A stretch of DNA of 64,000 bases. Source: UBA2185 sp964564625 (GTDB lineage Bacteria > Desulfobacterota > Syntrophia > Syntrophales > UBA2185). The notes beneath the pieces are model-generated. The model was not told where the DNA came from. It ran no database searches and was given only the letters and a program-made list of their open reading frames with translations. The translations under genes were made by a program, and so were the position numbers. Position 1 is the stretch's first letter, and each line of letters opens with the position of its first letter. Positions 42,683-51,800 of the stretch are shown here, one piece after another. The stretch spans positions 1 to 64,000 of the forward strand of contig CAZMBE010000009.1 in assembly GCA_964564625.1 (NCBI GenBank). The letters are read 5' to 3'.

Positions 42683-43930
42683 TTATTGATTCATTGCGTT
42701 TAAAAAGGCCTGGTTTGTTTCTGTTTTACGTATTTTATCGACAATAAATTCCATGGCCTCTACAGGGTTCATTTCCTGGAGAAGTCTTCTCAATATCCAT
42801 ACTTTATTAAGATTACTTTTGGGTATCAAAAGCTCTTCTTTTCTTGTGCCGGAACGAATGAGGTCGAAAGCAGGAAAGACCCTTCTGTCCGCAATCCTGC
42901 GGTCCAGGTGAAGTTCCATATTGCCTGTACCCTTGAATTCTTCAAAAATAACCTCATCCATTCTGCTTCCCGTATCGATAAGTGCCGTGGAGATGATAGT
43001 CAGGCTGCCACCATTCTCTATGTTTCTGGCAGCGCCGAAAAATCTTTTTGGTTTGTGCAGAGCATTAGAGTCAACGCCACCGGACAAAACTTTACCGCTC
43101 GGTGGAACTACCGTGTTATAAGCTCTGGCAAGCCTTGTGATGCTGTCGAGAAGAATAACCACATCATTTTTATGTTCGACGAGACGTTTCGCCTTCTCAA
43201 TCACCATTTCCGCTACCTGGACGTGCCGTGTCGCTGGTTCATCGAACGTTGACGATATGACTTCTCCTTTCACACTGCGCTGCATATCGGTTACTTCTTC
43301 CGGACGCTCGTCAATCAAGAGCACCATGAGACTCACTTCCTCATGATTGGTTGATATACTATGGGCAATGTCTTTAAGGAGAACAGTCTTCCCCGCTCTT
43401 GGCGGAGATACAATTAACGCCCTCTGCCCCTTTCCTATAGGTGTGAAAAGGTCCATGATCCGCGTTGAAAAGTTTTCCGGATCGGCTTCGAGATTCAATT
43501 TCTGTTCCGGGTAGAGAGGTGTGAGATTGTCAAAAAGGATCTTATCTCTCGCTCCTTCAGGACTTTCAAAATTAACCGTATCTACTTTAAGGAGGGCAAA
43601 ATATTTTTCACCATCCTTTGGCGGCCTGACCTCACCTGCTACGGTATCGCCTGTTCTCAGGCTGAATCTCCGGATTTGTGAGGGCGAGATATAGATGTCA
43701 TCCGGGCTGGGGAGATAGTTATAATCCACCGCCCTTAGAAAACCAAAGCTGTCCGGAAGGATTTCCAGGACCCCTGACCCGGTTATACTCTCATTCTTTT
43801 CTGCCTGGGTCTGCAATATGGCAAAGATCAGGTCCTGCCTTCTCATGCCGCTCGCACCGGCGACATTTAAATCTTTTGCCATACTTGTAAGCTCACTGAT
43901 TGGTAATCTCTTTATCTCTTCTATATTCAT
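42683..43930 (-). CDS. rho: transcription termination factor Rho
   Basis: A 415-residue hexameric RNA helicase. The N-terminal RNA-binding domain (GVLEILPDSFGFLRAVDYNY) is followed by Walker A SPPRAGKTVLLKDIA, the Q-loop region around DRRVFPAFDLIRSGTRKE, and Walker B VVILLDSITRLARAYN. A standard-length Rho without N-terminal insertion. It has its own promoter and a leader of over 200 bases. Confidence 0.98.
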   Translation of the reverse strand: MNIEEIKRLPISELTSMAKDLNVAGASGMRRQDLIFAILQTQAEKNESITGSGVLEILPDSFGFLRAVDYNYLPSPDDIYISPSQIRRFSLRTGDTVAGEVRPPKDGEKYFALLKVDTVNFESPEGARDKILFDNLTPLYPEQKLNLEADPENFSTRIMDLFTPIGKGQRALIVSPPRAGKTVLLKDIAHSISTNHEEVSLMVLLIDERPEEVTDMQRSVKGEVISSTFDEPATRHVQVAEMVIEKAKRLVEHKNDVVILLDSITRLARAYNTVVPPSGKVLSGGVDSNALHKPKRFFGAARNIENGGSLTIISTALIDTGSRMDEVIFEEFKGTGNMELHLDRRIADRRVFPAFDLIRSGTRKEELLIPKSNLNKVWILRRLLQEMNPVEAMEFIVDKIRKTETNQAFLNAMNQ

Positions 43931-44150
43931 AATTCTCTCTCTTGTGCGTACCCCTCTCTTTAGTTATAGTAAATGCCCGTTAGAACTCCCGATCCTTAGT
44001 TCAAGCCATTTTCGTAATACATATGGCAAAATTATCATGACACGAAGTTTATAAAGAATAACGTGGATTAGTAATGAGTTGTTAAATTGGGTTCTTGAGA
44101 CAATCCAAAAGGAAGGACTTTATTTAAGCCTTTCTATGATTTTCCTATAA

Positions 44151-44178
44151 TGTATACCACCATCTTTTCTTATGTCAA
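44151..44178 (-). promoter_or_regulatory. sigma70-type promoter for rho
   Basis: TTGACA (44173-44178) and TATACA (44151-44156) on the minus strand are 16 bases apart. The start would be near 44145, so rho would have a leader of about 215 bases. Rho leaders in other bacteria take part in autoregulation by attenuation. The rest of 43931-44388 shows no gene. Confidence 0.5.
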
Positions 44179-44304
44179 GCACTTTTTGAAACGTAACCCT
44201 CGGGGCCTTTGAAAAACCGCACCTCATGTCATTGCATAATTGAGCCATAGACCTGCTCAATAAGAAGGATCATCAGCACGTCAACTGTATTGCCTGTCAA
44301 TGAA

Positions 44305-44346
44305 TTACAACATTATCCTCTTTATAATTGTGATGGAATGTTGTAA
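44305..44346. repeat. 10-bp perfect inverted repeat between rho and pgeF
   Basis: TTACAACATT (44305-44314) and AATGTTGTAA (44337-44346) are exact complements separated by 22 bases, 42 bases past the pgeF stop. With no U-run it is a weak terminator at best; a protein site is possible. Confidence 0.4.
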
Positions 44347-44388
44347 TGGCAAGCAGAAATATTTTTTCAAAACCCTTGCAGATTTGCA

Positions 44389-45189
44389 TTATTTCAGCAT
44401 TATAAAGTTAAGCTGCCTTCCCGTTTTCCCCTCCTCTGCTCTATGAGAGTAAAATATTCCCGTGTTACACGCCGTGCAATAGTCCGTTGTATGTATGTTT
44501 GTCCGCGGGATGCCCCTGCCTGCTATCTGAAGTGTATTGGCCAGAGAAAGATCAAGGAACCAGCGTCCCTTTTGACGACAAGGGCAGAAAATATATTCCC
44601 GGCTTTCTTGTGACTCCATAGTATTGTAAACTAATTCGTCGACCTGATAGCAACAAGGCCCGATTGCCGGGCCGACCGCAGCCATAATATCATCTACATT
44701 ACATGAGAATTTTTTCACAAAGGTATCCACGACTTTTGCGCTGATATTAAGAGCCGTGCCTTTCCAGCCTGCATGTGCAACCCCAACGATTTGCCTGACT
44801 TTATCAACGAAGAAAATGGGTACGCAGTCTGCTGTTTTGATGCCAATCGCAACTCCCGTTTGATCGGTGATAATGGCATCGAATTTGAGAGGTTGATGAC
44901 TGATAAATTCCCGAAGGGGGTGATCAATCACTAAGATACTGTCCCCATGAACCTGATTGACTACAAAAAATTGATCAACCGTGATGTTGAATGCCGTGGC
45001 AAGAATTTTCCAGTTTTGTCGGACGTTTTCAATGCTGTCTCCCTCTTGCAAACTGAAATTGAGGCTGAGAAAATTGCCGTTGCTTGCACCACCCCGCCGG
45101 GTACAAAACGCATGAATAAGAAAATCGCACGCATTCAGTGCCGTTGCTTCTAAATATTCTAAAGGACCATTTTTTGTAAATCGGAACAT
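44389..45189 (-). CDS. pgeF: laccase-domain (YfiH/PgeF) purine nucleoside phosphorylase/editing protein
   Basis: A 266-residue multicopper-polyphenol-oxidase-domain protein. QVHGDSILV, KTADCVPIFF, GVAHAGWKGTALNIS and YCTACNTGIFYSHR hold the Cys/His zinc-site residues. Family members have purine nucleoside phosphorylase and adenosine deaminase activity, and E. coli PgeF edits misincorporated serine in peptidoglycan precursors. Which applies here is not visible. It lies downstream of rluD with a 111-base gap. Confidence 0.92.
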   Translation of the reverse strand: MFRFTKNGPLEYLEATALNACDFLIHAFCTRRGGASNGNFLSLNFSLQEGDSIENVRQNWKILATAFNITVDQFFVVNQVHGDSILVIDHPLREFISHQPLKFDAIITDQTGVAIGIKTADCVPIFFVDKVRQIVGVAHAGWKGTALNISAKVVDTFVKKFSCNVDDIMAAVGPAIGPCCYQVDELVYNTMESQESREYIFCPCRQKGRWFLDLSLANTLQIAGRGIPRTNIHTTDYCTACNTGIFYSHRAEEGKTGRQLNFIMLK

Positions 45190-45300
45190 GGGGTACTATC
45201 AATTAAATGGTGACTGTCTTAAGTATACATTACTCACACAATATGGCTCAATCTCCCAGATCCATACACCAGATATTCATAATCTCTACATCGGTACTTT

Positions 45301-46275
45301 TTAATTACCGCTGTATTTTTTGAGAATTCTACATAATTCCGCCATGTCTCCAGGCAGTGGAGAGGAAAAGGTCAAATCCTGCCGAGTGATGGGATGGACA
45401 AAGCTGATCCGTTCCGCATGGAGAGCCTGTCTTTTCATCGCGTGCAGCGTGGTTCTCAAAAAAGGGCTATCAATGGAACTTGCCCGCCTGGGGTTGCCAT
45501 ACACGCGATCCCCTACTACAGGATGGCCCGACGCGGTGAGGTGAACCCTGATCTGGTGTGTTCTTCCTGTAACAATATCCACATTCAAAAGTGTTGCAAC
45601 TCCGTACCGCTCATAAACTTGCCAGCGGGTAAGCGCCTCTTTTCCTCGCGTGCTTCTCGTGGACATCTTCTTTCGATCCACAGAATGCCTGCCCACAGGC
45701 GCATTAATTATTCCCTCGTTGTTCTTTGGAGCGCCATAGACGAGAGCTTTGTATATCTTGCGAACTTCATGCCGCTTGAACTGACCGGCCAGCCCCTGAT
45801 GCGCCTGATCTGATTTGGCCACTACCAGTAATCCGGAAGTGTCTTTATCTAGACGATGAACGATACCGGGTCGCAAGACACCGCCGATTCCAGAGAGGTC
45901 TTTACAATGGTGGAGGATGGCATTCACGAGAGTACCCTGGTAATTTCCCGCTGCCGGATGCACAACCATCCCTGCCGGCTTATCAACAACGAGGATATAC
46001 GGATCTTCATGAAATATAGCAAGGGGAATATCCTGGGGTGAAACATGGTAAAGTACCGGGTCCCGCTTACTGATATGTACATGCTCTCCACATTTCAGCC
46101 GGTAACTGACTTTCGTGTTTTTATGATTTACCAGAATTAATCCGTCAGCGATGGATTTTTTTATTTGTGAACGGGATAACTCCACTTCCTTTCTGGAAAG
46201 GTAAATATCAAGCCGGATGCCCGCTTCGCCGGATGTGACGATGAATTCATAAACTTTCCCCTTCGGCGAATCCAT
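45301..46275 (-). CDS. rluD: RluA/RluD-family 23S rRNA pseudouridine synthase
   Basis: A 324-residue pseudouridine synthase. An S4 domain (LDIYLSRKEVELSRSQIKK) is followed by the catalytic domain with RLDKDTSGLLVVAKSD (catalytic Asp) and GRTHQIRVHLTASGHPVVGD. Synteny and the S4 domain suggest RluD, which modifies helix 69 of 23S rRNA. It starts 11 bases after selA ends. Confidence 0.92.
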   Translation of the reverse strand: MDSPKGKVYEFIVTSGEAGIRLDIYLSRKEVELSRSQIKKSIADGLILVNHKNTKVSYRLKCGEHVHISKRDPVLYHVSPQDIPLAIFHEDPYILVVDKPAGMVVHPAAGNYQGTLVNAILHHCKDLSGIGGVLRPGIVHRLDKDTSGLLVVAKSDQAHQGLAGQFKRHEVRKIYKALVYGAPKNNEGIINAPVGRHSVDRKKMSTRSTRGKEALTRWQVYERYGVATLLNVDIVTGRTHQIRVHLTASGHPVVGDRVYGNPRRASSIDSPFLRTTLHAMKRQALHAERISFVHPITRQDLTFSSPLPGDMAELCRILKKYSGN

Positions 46276-46286
46276 CAGTGTGTCCT

Positions 46287-47717
46287 TTAGGACGAGAAGA
46301 TTTTTTTTAACCCTTCCCTTATATAGGGAAATTCTTCTTCCTCAATAGTCCTTAGATCGAAGAGAACTTCGTCCTCTGCAATACGCGCAATGACCGGAGT
46401 ATCAAGATACCGTAAACGTTCTTCAAAATTGCTGGGCGACAGGTGTTTTGATGCGATACTGAGCAGGATTGTCGGAATTTCCTGGGTGGGAAGCGATCCC
46501 CCTCCGGACATAGAAAAACCTTTCTTTATAGACATGATCAATCCTTCCAAATGCTCTTTGCGTAACAAAGACAGAAGTTTTTTTGCCCGTTTATCAATAT
46601 CTTTAAGAGGTTCAGTCAATGCCTTGAGTACCCGGAGTCGACTGACGGCCCTTTCCGGCTGGAAATATTGTATCATCGTTGCCTCTAATGCAGCCAGGGT
46701 CAACTTGTCAATGCGAAGGGCACGGTTGAGAGGGTTCTGTTTGATTTTCCTGAGGATGCCTTTCTCTCCCAGGACAATGCCCGCCTGGGGACCGCCGAGC
46801 AGCTTGTCGCCGCTGAAAGTGATTACATTCACCCCTGTTTTCAACACCTCAGTGACAGTGGGTTCTCTCGTCAAATTGTAACGATCAAGTTCGGCGAAAC
46901 AACCGCTTCCCAGGTCATACATCACAGGTATGTCACGAGTCGCCCCTAACGCAACAAGAGAGGGAAGGTCTGCATCTTCTGTAAAACCGACTATTTTAAA
47001 ATTACTAGTATGGACCTTCAATATGAGACCGGTTTCCGGACCAATTGCCTTTTCATAATCCATAAGCCGGGTTCGATTGGTTGTTCCCACTTCCCGGAGA
47101 CGGGCACCACTTTTTTCCATAACCTCCGGTATGCGAAATTCACCACCGATTTCAACGAGTTCTCCTCTCGATACAATAACCTCTTTCCCCTCGGCGAGGG
47201 TGTTGAGGGCCAGGAGTACGGCGGCGGCATTGTTGTTGACAACTAATGCATCTTCTGCACCAGACAACTCGCAGAGGATTTTCTGCACATGATCATAACG
47301 GAGTCCTCTCTCCCCCTTTTCAAGGTCATATTCCAGGTTTGAATACCCCCCCGCTATTTCCATAAGTCGCTGTAATGCATCATTGCAGAGTGGTGCTCTG
47401 CCCAGGTTGGTGTGCAAAATTACGCCAGTGGCGTTCACCACTTTGCGCAGACGATATTGATGAAGGCCCTGAAGTATCTGCATTGCCCTGTCAGCCACCT
47501 GTCTTGCCGCAGGCAGTCTGATTTCCTTTGAGTCTGCCTTCGTGTTCAGTATCTCCTGCCTGAGTTCCTCGACAACGGAACGGCAGACGGACCTGACAAT
47601 ATTTCTAGGGGTTTGTACAAAGACATCCCTTTTTGTGAGCAAAAGCATTACTTCGTCAATTTTAGGAAGGTTTCTCAACAACGCGTTTTTGTGGTCATCA
47701 ATTGTGTGTTTTTTCAT
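46287..47717 (-). CDS. selA: L-seryl-tRNA(Sec) selenium transferase
   Basis: A 476-residue PLP enzyme that turns Ser-tRNA(Sec) into Sec-tRNA(Sec) using selenophosphate. INRLF-like N-terminal domain, then VVNATGVILHTNLGRAPL, VNNNAAAVLLALNTLA, MYDLGSGCFAEL and the PLP-lysine in FSGDKLLGGPQAGIVLG. The ATG at 47717 has AAAGGA directly upstream; an earlier ATG lacks one. It implies that the organism makes selenoproteins, so some genes may carry in-frame TGA codons. selB, selD and tRNA-Sec are not in this window. Confidence 0.97.
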   Translation of the reverse strand: MKKHTIDDHKNALLRNLPKIDEVMLLLTKRDVFVQTPRNIVRSVCRSVVEELRQEILNTKADSKEIRLPAARQVADRAMQILQGLHQYRLRKVVNATGVILHTNLGRAPLCNDALQRLMEIAGGYSNLEYDLEKGERGLRYDHVQKILCELSGAEDALVVNNNAAAVLLALNTLAEGKEVIVSRGELVEIGGEFRIPEVMEKSGARLREVGTTNRTRLMDYEKAIGPETGLILKVHTSNFKIVGFTEDADLPSLVALGATRDIPVMYDLGSGCFAELDRYNLTREPTVTEVLKTGVNVITFSGDKLLGGPQAGIVLGEKGILRKIKQNPLNRALRIDKLTLAALEATMIQYFQPERAVSRLRVLKALTEPLKDIDKRAKKLLSLLRKEHLEGLIMSIKKGFSMSGGGSLPTQEIPTILLSIASKHLSPSNFEERLRYLDTPVIARIAEDEVLFDLRTIEEEEFPYIREGLKKIFSS

Positions 47718-47724
47718 GGTCCTT

Positions 47725-49008
47725 TTACCTGACCCTGCAGAAATCACGGAAATTATTCACTGCAATAAAAAATTCCCTCATCATGATTACCCAAAGGTAG
47801 CATCCTCGTTTTGTCAGGTGCAGATGCGGCGGCCGATACTTTAATGCACCTGCGATCATAAAAGCAAGAATATAAAACCAGAGAAAACGAAAAAAAGATC
47901 CCCTGGATTTCTTTTGTAAGGCCGGAATATCCATTTTCATACCGAATAGTTTCATGAGAAAATCATAGCGCAATTGATCTTTAGGGAGAAAATGTCGGAA
48001 AGCTGCAATGGGTATATCACCTCTGTTGAGCCGTGTAATATAGTCACTGATATTAAAGGTGTTCGCATAGCATGTTCCGTGTAAATAACCAATAGATCCG
48101 CTGCCAAGCCCCGCATATTCATCATAGTCCACGATGTACTCATCTATCATGACGGCATTTTTTGAGAAGCACCATGCCGATGAGTGTCTGTAGTGTGGAA
48201 GCATCCGTTCTCTGATGCGGTGGTAAAACTGTTCTTCTTTCCTGTAACTAACGTGCCCGAACTTTTCACTCACTACCTCCCGGGTTGAATCTGAAACCAT
48301 CAGCGGATAGTATGTGATCTGATCTATTCCAATGTCCTTCAAAATGTCGATATCCCTATCCAGCATGGTCACGGTCTGTGATGGGAAATTAAAAATCATG
48401 TCCGCGTTAAGGGTATCGAAATGTCCCATGGTGTGCGAGAGCCGCTGGATTATGGCTTCACCACTTCCGTACTTTTCATATCGATCCATGTTCCGAAGCA
48501 GTTGATCGTCGAAGCTTTGCACACCCACGGAAAGCCGGTTTACACCGATGCGCTTGAAGACAGCAATATTTTCATCTGTAAGATGATTCGGGTTGGTTTC
48601 CACAGAAATTTGCCGGATCGAATAACACGCTTTTGCCAGGCCTAATGTTTCCTCAAGTTCATCTATCAGGATGGTGGGAGTTCCCCCTCCCACATAAATG
48701 CCGCCGAAATCATAGCCTTCGTTTTTATACAGCATGATCTCGCCCCTGAGGGCTGCAAAATAGTCACGGCAGAGGTTGAGGTCAAACACGACACGATGGA
48801 AAGAACAATAGGGACAGAGTTTTTCGCAGAAAGGGACATGGATATACAGAAGGGGTAATTTCATCGGGTTGCCAGGATTTATTGCCGGTAACCCTCCATC
48901 TTCAAATTTCATAAGTCGGGCAAATTCCTGCCTGGCCTTCTTGGCAACGACTGTGTTTATCAAGTCTGTATTCTTTTGTAGTAATGTGCTTTTCTCGTTA
49001 GTATGCAT
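47725..49008 (-). CDS. radical SAM coproporphyrinogen-III-oxidase-like (HemN/HutW family) protein
   Basis: A 427-residue radical SAM enzyme with the cluster motif CEKLCPYC (CX3CX2C, about residue 61), the GGGTPT stretch and the HemN-family core (ETNPNHLT, RLSVGVQSFDD). Its last 100 residues include a helix-forming hydrophobic segment (GSFFRFLWFYILAFMIAGAL), unlike standard HemN. HemN-like paralogues include heme-degrading HutW/ChuW and HemW; which is meant is open. It lies eight bases upstream of selA, so the two are probably cotranscribed. Confidence 0.82.
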   Translation of the reverse strand: MHTNEKSTLLQKNTDLINTVVAKKARQEFARLMKFEDGGLPAINPGNPMKLPLLYIHVPFCEKLCPYCSFHRVVFDLNLCRDYFAALRGEIMLYKNEGYDFGGIYVGGGTPTILIDELEETLGLAKACYSIRQISVETNPNHLTDENIAVFKRIGVNRLSVGVQSFDDQLLRNMDRYEKYGSGEAIIQRLSHTMGHFDTLNADMIFNFPSQTVTMLDRDIDILKDIGIDQITYYPLMVSDSTREVVSEKFGHVSYRKEEQFYHRIRERMLPHYRHSSAWCFSKNAVMIDEYIVDYDEYAGLGSGSIGYLHGTCYANTFNISDYITRLNRGDIPIAAFRHFLPKDQLRYDFLMKLFGMKMDIPALQKKSRGSFFRFLWFYILAFMIAGALKYRPPHLHLTKRGCYLWVIMMREFFIAVNNFRDFCRVR

Positions 49009-49022
49009 GTCCGGATATTGGA

Positions 49023-49073
49023 GACAGGCGATACGCCTGTCTTACGATTTTGCAGAATGGGCGTCTCGCCCCA
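49023..49073. repeat. double hairpin repeat (possible transposon-derived palindromes)
   Basis: GACAGGCG-ATA-CGCCTGTC is a perfect 8-bp-stem hairpin; 16 bases later TGGGCG-TCT-CGCCCCA forms a second one. Paired palindromes of this build are frequent interspersed repeats in bacterial genomes (REP-like). They lie upstream of the HemN-like gene and def, which are divergent. Confidence 0.5.
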
Positions 49074-49218
49074 TACAGTGTGTCGTTTTAATGTTATATT
49101 CTAGGGAAGCTAACAGACATCTTTCAAATTATCAAGGGTATTTAAAATTGTATGTCTCTTGAAATAATAGACGAGGGGTGCTATATGATCAAAGATATAG
49201 AATTTCTATCGAAGGAAA

Positions 49219-49824
49219 ATGATGTCAAAGATAAAAGTTTTAACCGTATGGAGTGATACTGCTATCAATGAAGAGGAAACGCGTGTCCTTCGGAAATCCT
49301 GTGCAGAGATACCGGTCCCCTTTGATGAAAAAAGAAAGAGGGATATTAAAACCCTCATCGATGCCTTTCTCGCCATGAATGACGCTGTAGGTCTGGCAGC
49401 CCCGCAGATCGGTATCAGTAAAAGGATAATAATCTTTAGAAACAAAGGGTTCAACGAGAAAGGCTGGTCAAAGAGTGAAAGTGATTATGATGTATTGGTG
49501 AATCCAAGGATAACCCAGGCCCGGGGAGAAATGGTTACTATGGCGGAGGGATGTCTTTCATGCCCGGAAATCCAGGTCGAAGTCAGCAGGTTTCCTGAGA
49601 TCAAGGTTCGTGCGCATGATATCAATGGGAAAAAAATAAGTAAACGCTATACGGATTACCTTGCCCGTGTAGCGCAACATGAAATTGACCACCTTGAGGG
49701 GAAATTAATCATTGATTACGAAGGCGACCTGTACATCCCGAAGCAAAAAAAAGAGTTGTTTGACAAAATTTTCAAAGAAATAACCCCAATTCCTGACGAA
49801 ACCGTCTCCAGAAAAACCTCATAG
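49219..49824 (+). CDS. def: peptide deformylase
   Basis: A 201-residue metallohydrolase removing the N-formyl group from nascent proteins. The three motifs are GLAAPQIGI, EGCLSCPE with the metal-ligand Cys, and QHEIDHLEGKL with two His and the catalytic Glu. Slightly longer than E. coli Def (169), with C-terminal extension. Two adjacent ATGs exist; the first is given. It precedes the glycine-cleavage operon by 359 bases and may be separate. Confidence 0.97.
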   Translation: MMSKIKVLTVWSDTAINEEETRVLRKSCAEIPVPFDEKRKRDIKTLIDAFLAMNDAVGLAAPQIGISKRIIIFRNKGFNEKGWSKSESDYDVLVNPRITQARGEMVTMAEGCLSCPEIQVEVSRFPEIKVRAHDINGKKISKRYTDYLARVAQHEIDHLEGKLIIDYEGDLYIPKQKKELFDKIFKEITPIPDETVSRKTS

Positions 49825-50183
49825 TTCCCGCTTATGGCAATACCTTGCAAGAGAGTCGGATCAACATAACGGGAAAGCCAAGCCTCAATCATTGGCGAGG
49901 TATTTTGCCTTGAAATGTCCCCTGAGCCATGCTACTAAATTTGCCTCATTTAATCCTGCAGGGGGAGTTACGTGAATTTGCAATGAACAGCGTGCGGAAG
50001 TCTTTCCGTAGGATTTGAACCTATGAGATTGTGAACATTTTCCCATCGTATCTTGTATGCTCATACTATTGCTTCTTGTGTATGAATAATTGTTCCATAA
50101 AAGAAACAGGCTCTTACCCTGAACCGGTTTGATAGACAGAATTGTTAAATATATCCTTCTTGCATTGCCACGGAGAATAATCC
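49825..50183. other. spacer upstream of the glycine-cleavage operon
   Basis: No gene or tRNA is seen. I looked for the conserved cores of the glycine riboswitch and did not find them. A short hairpin around GCGGAAGTCTTTCCGT (about 50,000) is the only structure noticed. The promoter of the gcv operon is probably here but not identified. Confidence 0.6.
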
Positions 50184-51278
50184 ATGAAAAAGACCCCCCT
50201 GTATGATCGACACCTCGCAATTGGCGGAAAAATAATTGATTTCGGCGGCTGGGCCATGCCGGTGCAGTACACCAACGTAATTGAAGAACATCAGGCTACC
50301 AGGATGAAAGCGGGACTGTTCGATATCTGCCATATGGGAGAGATTGAGGTCGAAGGCCCCCAGGCCTTTGATCTGCTGCAATGGGTAGTAAGCAGAAATA
50401 TAAAAGAACAGGCTGTCGGACAGATCAAGCTTGGTGCTATCACGAATGAACAGGGCGGTATCATTGATGATTTAACTGTCTATAAGATTGAAGATGACCG
50501 CTACATGCTGGTGACCAATGCCGGCACGAAAGATAAAGATTTCTCATGGATTACAAAGCAGAAAGAAGCAAAAGGTTTTTCCCATGTCCACGTTACCGAC
50601 ATCAGCGATCAGACGGGAAAACTGGATATCCAGGGGCCCCTGTCGCAGAAGATCCTGCAGGAAATTACGGCGGATGATTTGACTCCTTTGCGGTACTACC
50701 ATGTTGTGAACACTACAATTATGAGTTTCCCTGCATTGGTGTCGCGCAGCGGATATACCGGTGAGGACGGCTTTGAGGTTTATGCGGAGAGCCGGAATAT
50801 TGGCGAAATCTGGGATAGACTTCTGAAGATCGGTGCCGTCGCGGGACTGAAGCCCGCCGGCCTGGGTGCAAGAGATACACTTCGTCTCGAAGCCGGGATG
50901 ATGCTGTACGGTAATGATATGGATGAGACGATCACGCCATTCGAGGTCGTCTACGGATGGATAGCAAACCTTGAAAAGGACTTCATCGGAAGTACTGCCT
51001 TAAGGAAGTTGAAGGAAAAGGGGCTTAACCGGAAACTGGTCGGATTCGAAATGGAAGAAAGAGGCATTGCCCGGCACGGGTATAAAGTCTTTAAAGAGGG
51101 AAATGAAATAGGTGAAGTGACATCCGGAACGTATACCCCTACATTACAGAAAGCAGTGGGACTCGCCTTTGTACCTGTATCCTTCAGTGAGCCAGGCACG
51201 GAGATTTTCATTCAGATCCGTGAACACCATGCAAAAGCGCGGGTTGTGAGATTGCCTTTTTATAAGAGGAAGAAATAA
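50184..51278 (+). CDS. gcvT: glycine cleavage T protein (aminomethyltransferase)
   Basis: A 364-residue tetrahydrofolate-dependent aminomethyltransferase that releases ammonia from lipoyl-bound aminomethyl on GcvH and yields methylene-THF. LYDRHLAIGGKIIDFGGWAM, AGLFDICHMGEIEV, GYTGEDGFEVYAE and the C-terminal TSGTYTPTLQKAVGLAFV are typical, with the folate-binding Asp at LDIQGP region. First gene of gcvT-gcvH-gcvPA-gcvPB. Confidence 0.97.
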   Translation: MKKTPLYDRHLAIGGKIIDFGGWAMPVQYTNVIEEHQATRMKAGLFDICHMGEIEVEGPQAFDLLQWVVSRNIKEQAVGQIKLGAITNEQGGIIDDLTVYKIEDDRYMLVTNAGTKDKDFSWITKQKEAKGFSHVHVTDISDQTGKLDIQGPLSQKILQEITADDLTPLRYYHVVNTTIMSFPALVSRSGYTGEDGFEVYAESRNIGEIWDRLLKIGAVAGLKPAGLGARDTLRLEAGMMLYGNDMDETITPFEVVYGWIANLEKDFIGSTALRKLKEKGLNRKLVGFEMEERGIARHGYKVFKEGNEIGEVTSGTYTPTLQKAVGLAFVPVSFSEPGTEIFIQIREHHAKARVVRLPFYKRKK

Positions 51279-51319
51279 TAATTTCGGGGAGAGATGTAAT
51301 AATTGATTGAAGGGAGAAT

Positions 51320-51721
51320 ATGATGTCAAAACCAAATCCAGCGGACAGAAAATATACAAAAGAACATGAATGGGCGAAGGGTAACGGGGATGGGACAATT
51401 ATAATGGGGATAACCGATCATGCCCAAGAGCTACTTACTGACATCGTCTTTGTGGAACTCCCGGCAATCGGGAAAAAAATTAAACAGATGGAACCGCTTG
51501 CGGTGGTGGAATCTGTTAAATCGGTTTCTGACGTGTACGCACCGGTAAGCGGAGAAGTACTTGAGGTCAATAAAGTACTGGAGGACCATCCGGAACTTGT
51601 GAATCAGGACGCCTTTGGAGAAGGCTGGATGGTGAAACTTAAAATGGATAATCCGGCAGAGCTGGGTAACCTCATGGATGCAGCCGGCTACTCAGAGATG
51701 ATTAAAGAAGAAAAACACTAG
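51320..51721 (+). CDS. gcvH: glycine cleavage H protein
   Basis: A 133-residue lipoyl protein between gcvT and gcvPA. The lipoyl-lysine site is VVESVKSVSDVYAPVSGEV, about residue 67; YTKEHEWAKG, ITDHAQELLTDIVFVELP and FGEGWMVKLKM are canonical. It shuttles the aminomethyl group between P, T and L proteins. A second, divergent copy is at 8,261 beside lipM. The start may be this ATG or the one directly after it, better spaced from AGGGAGA. Confidence 0.96.
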   Translation: MMSKPNPADRKYTKEHEWAKGNGDGTIIMGITDHAQELLTDIVFVELPAIGKKIKQMEPLAVVESVKSVSDVYAPVSGEVLEVNKVLEDHPELVNQDAFGEGWMVKLKMDNPAELGNLMDAAGYSEMIKEEKH

Positions 51722-51800
51722 TCATGCACATCATTACGTGCATGTAAATGTAAAAACAAATTACCTCGCACATTCTCTTCAGAATAGAAAGATATGCATT

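Noticed and set aside
49825..50183. A glycine riboswitch upstream of gcvT
   Set aside because: The tandem-aptamer core motifs were not found in the spacer.
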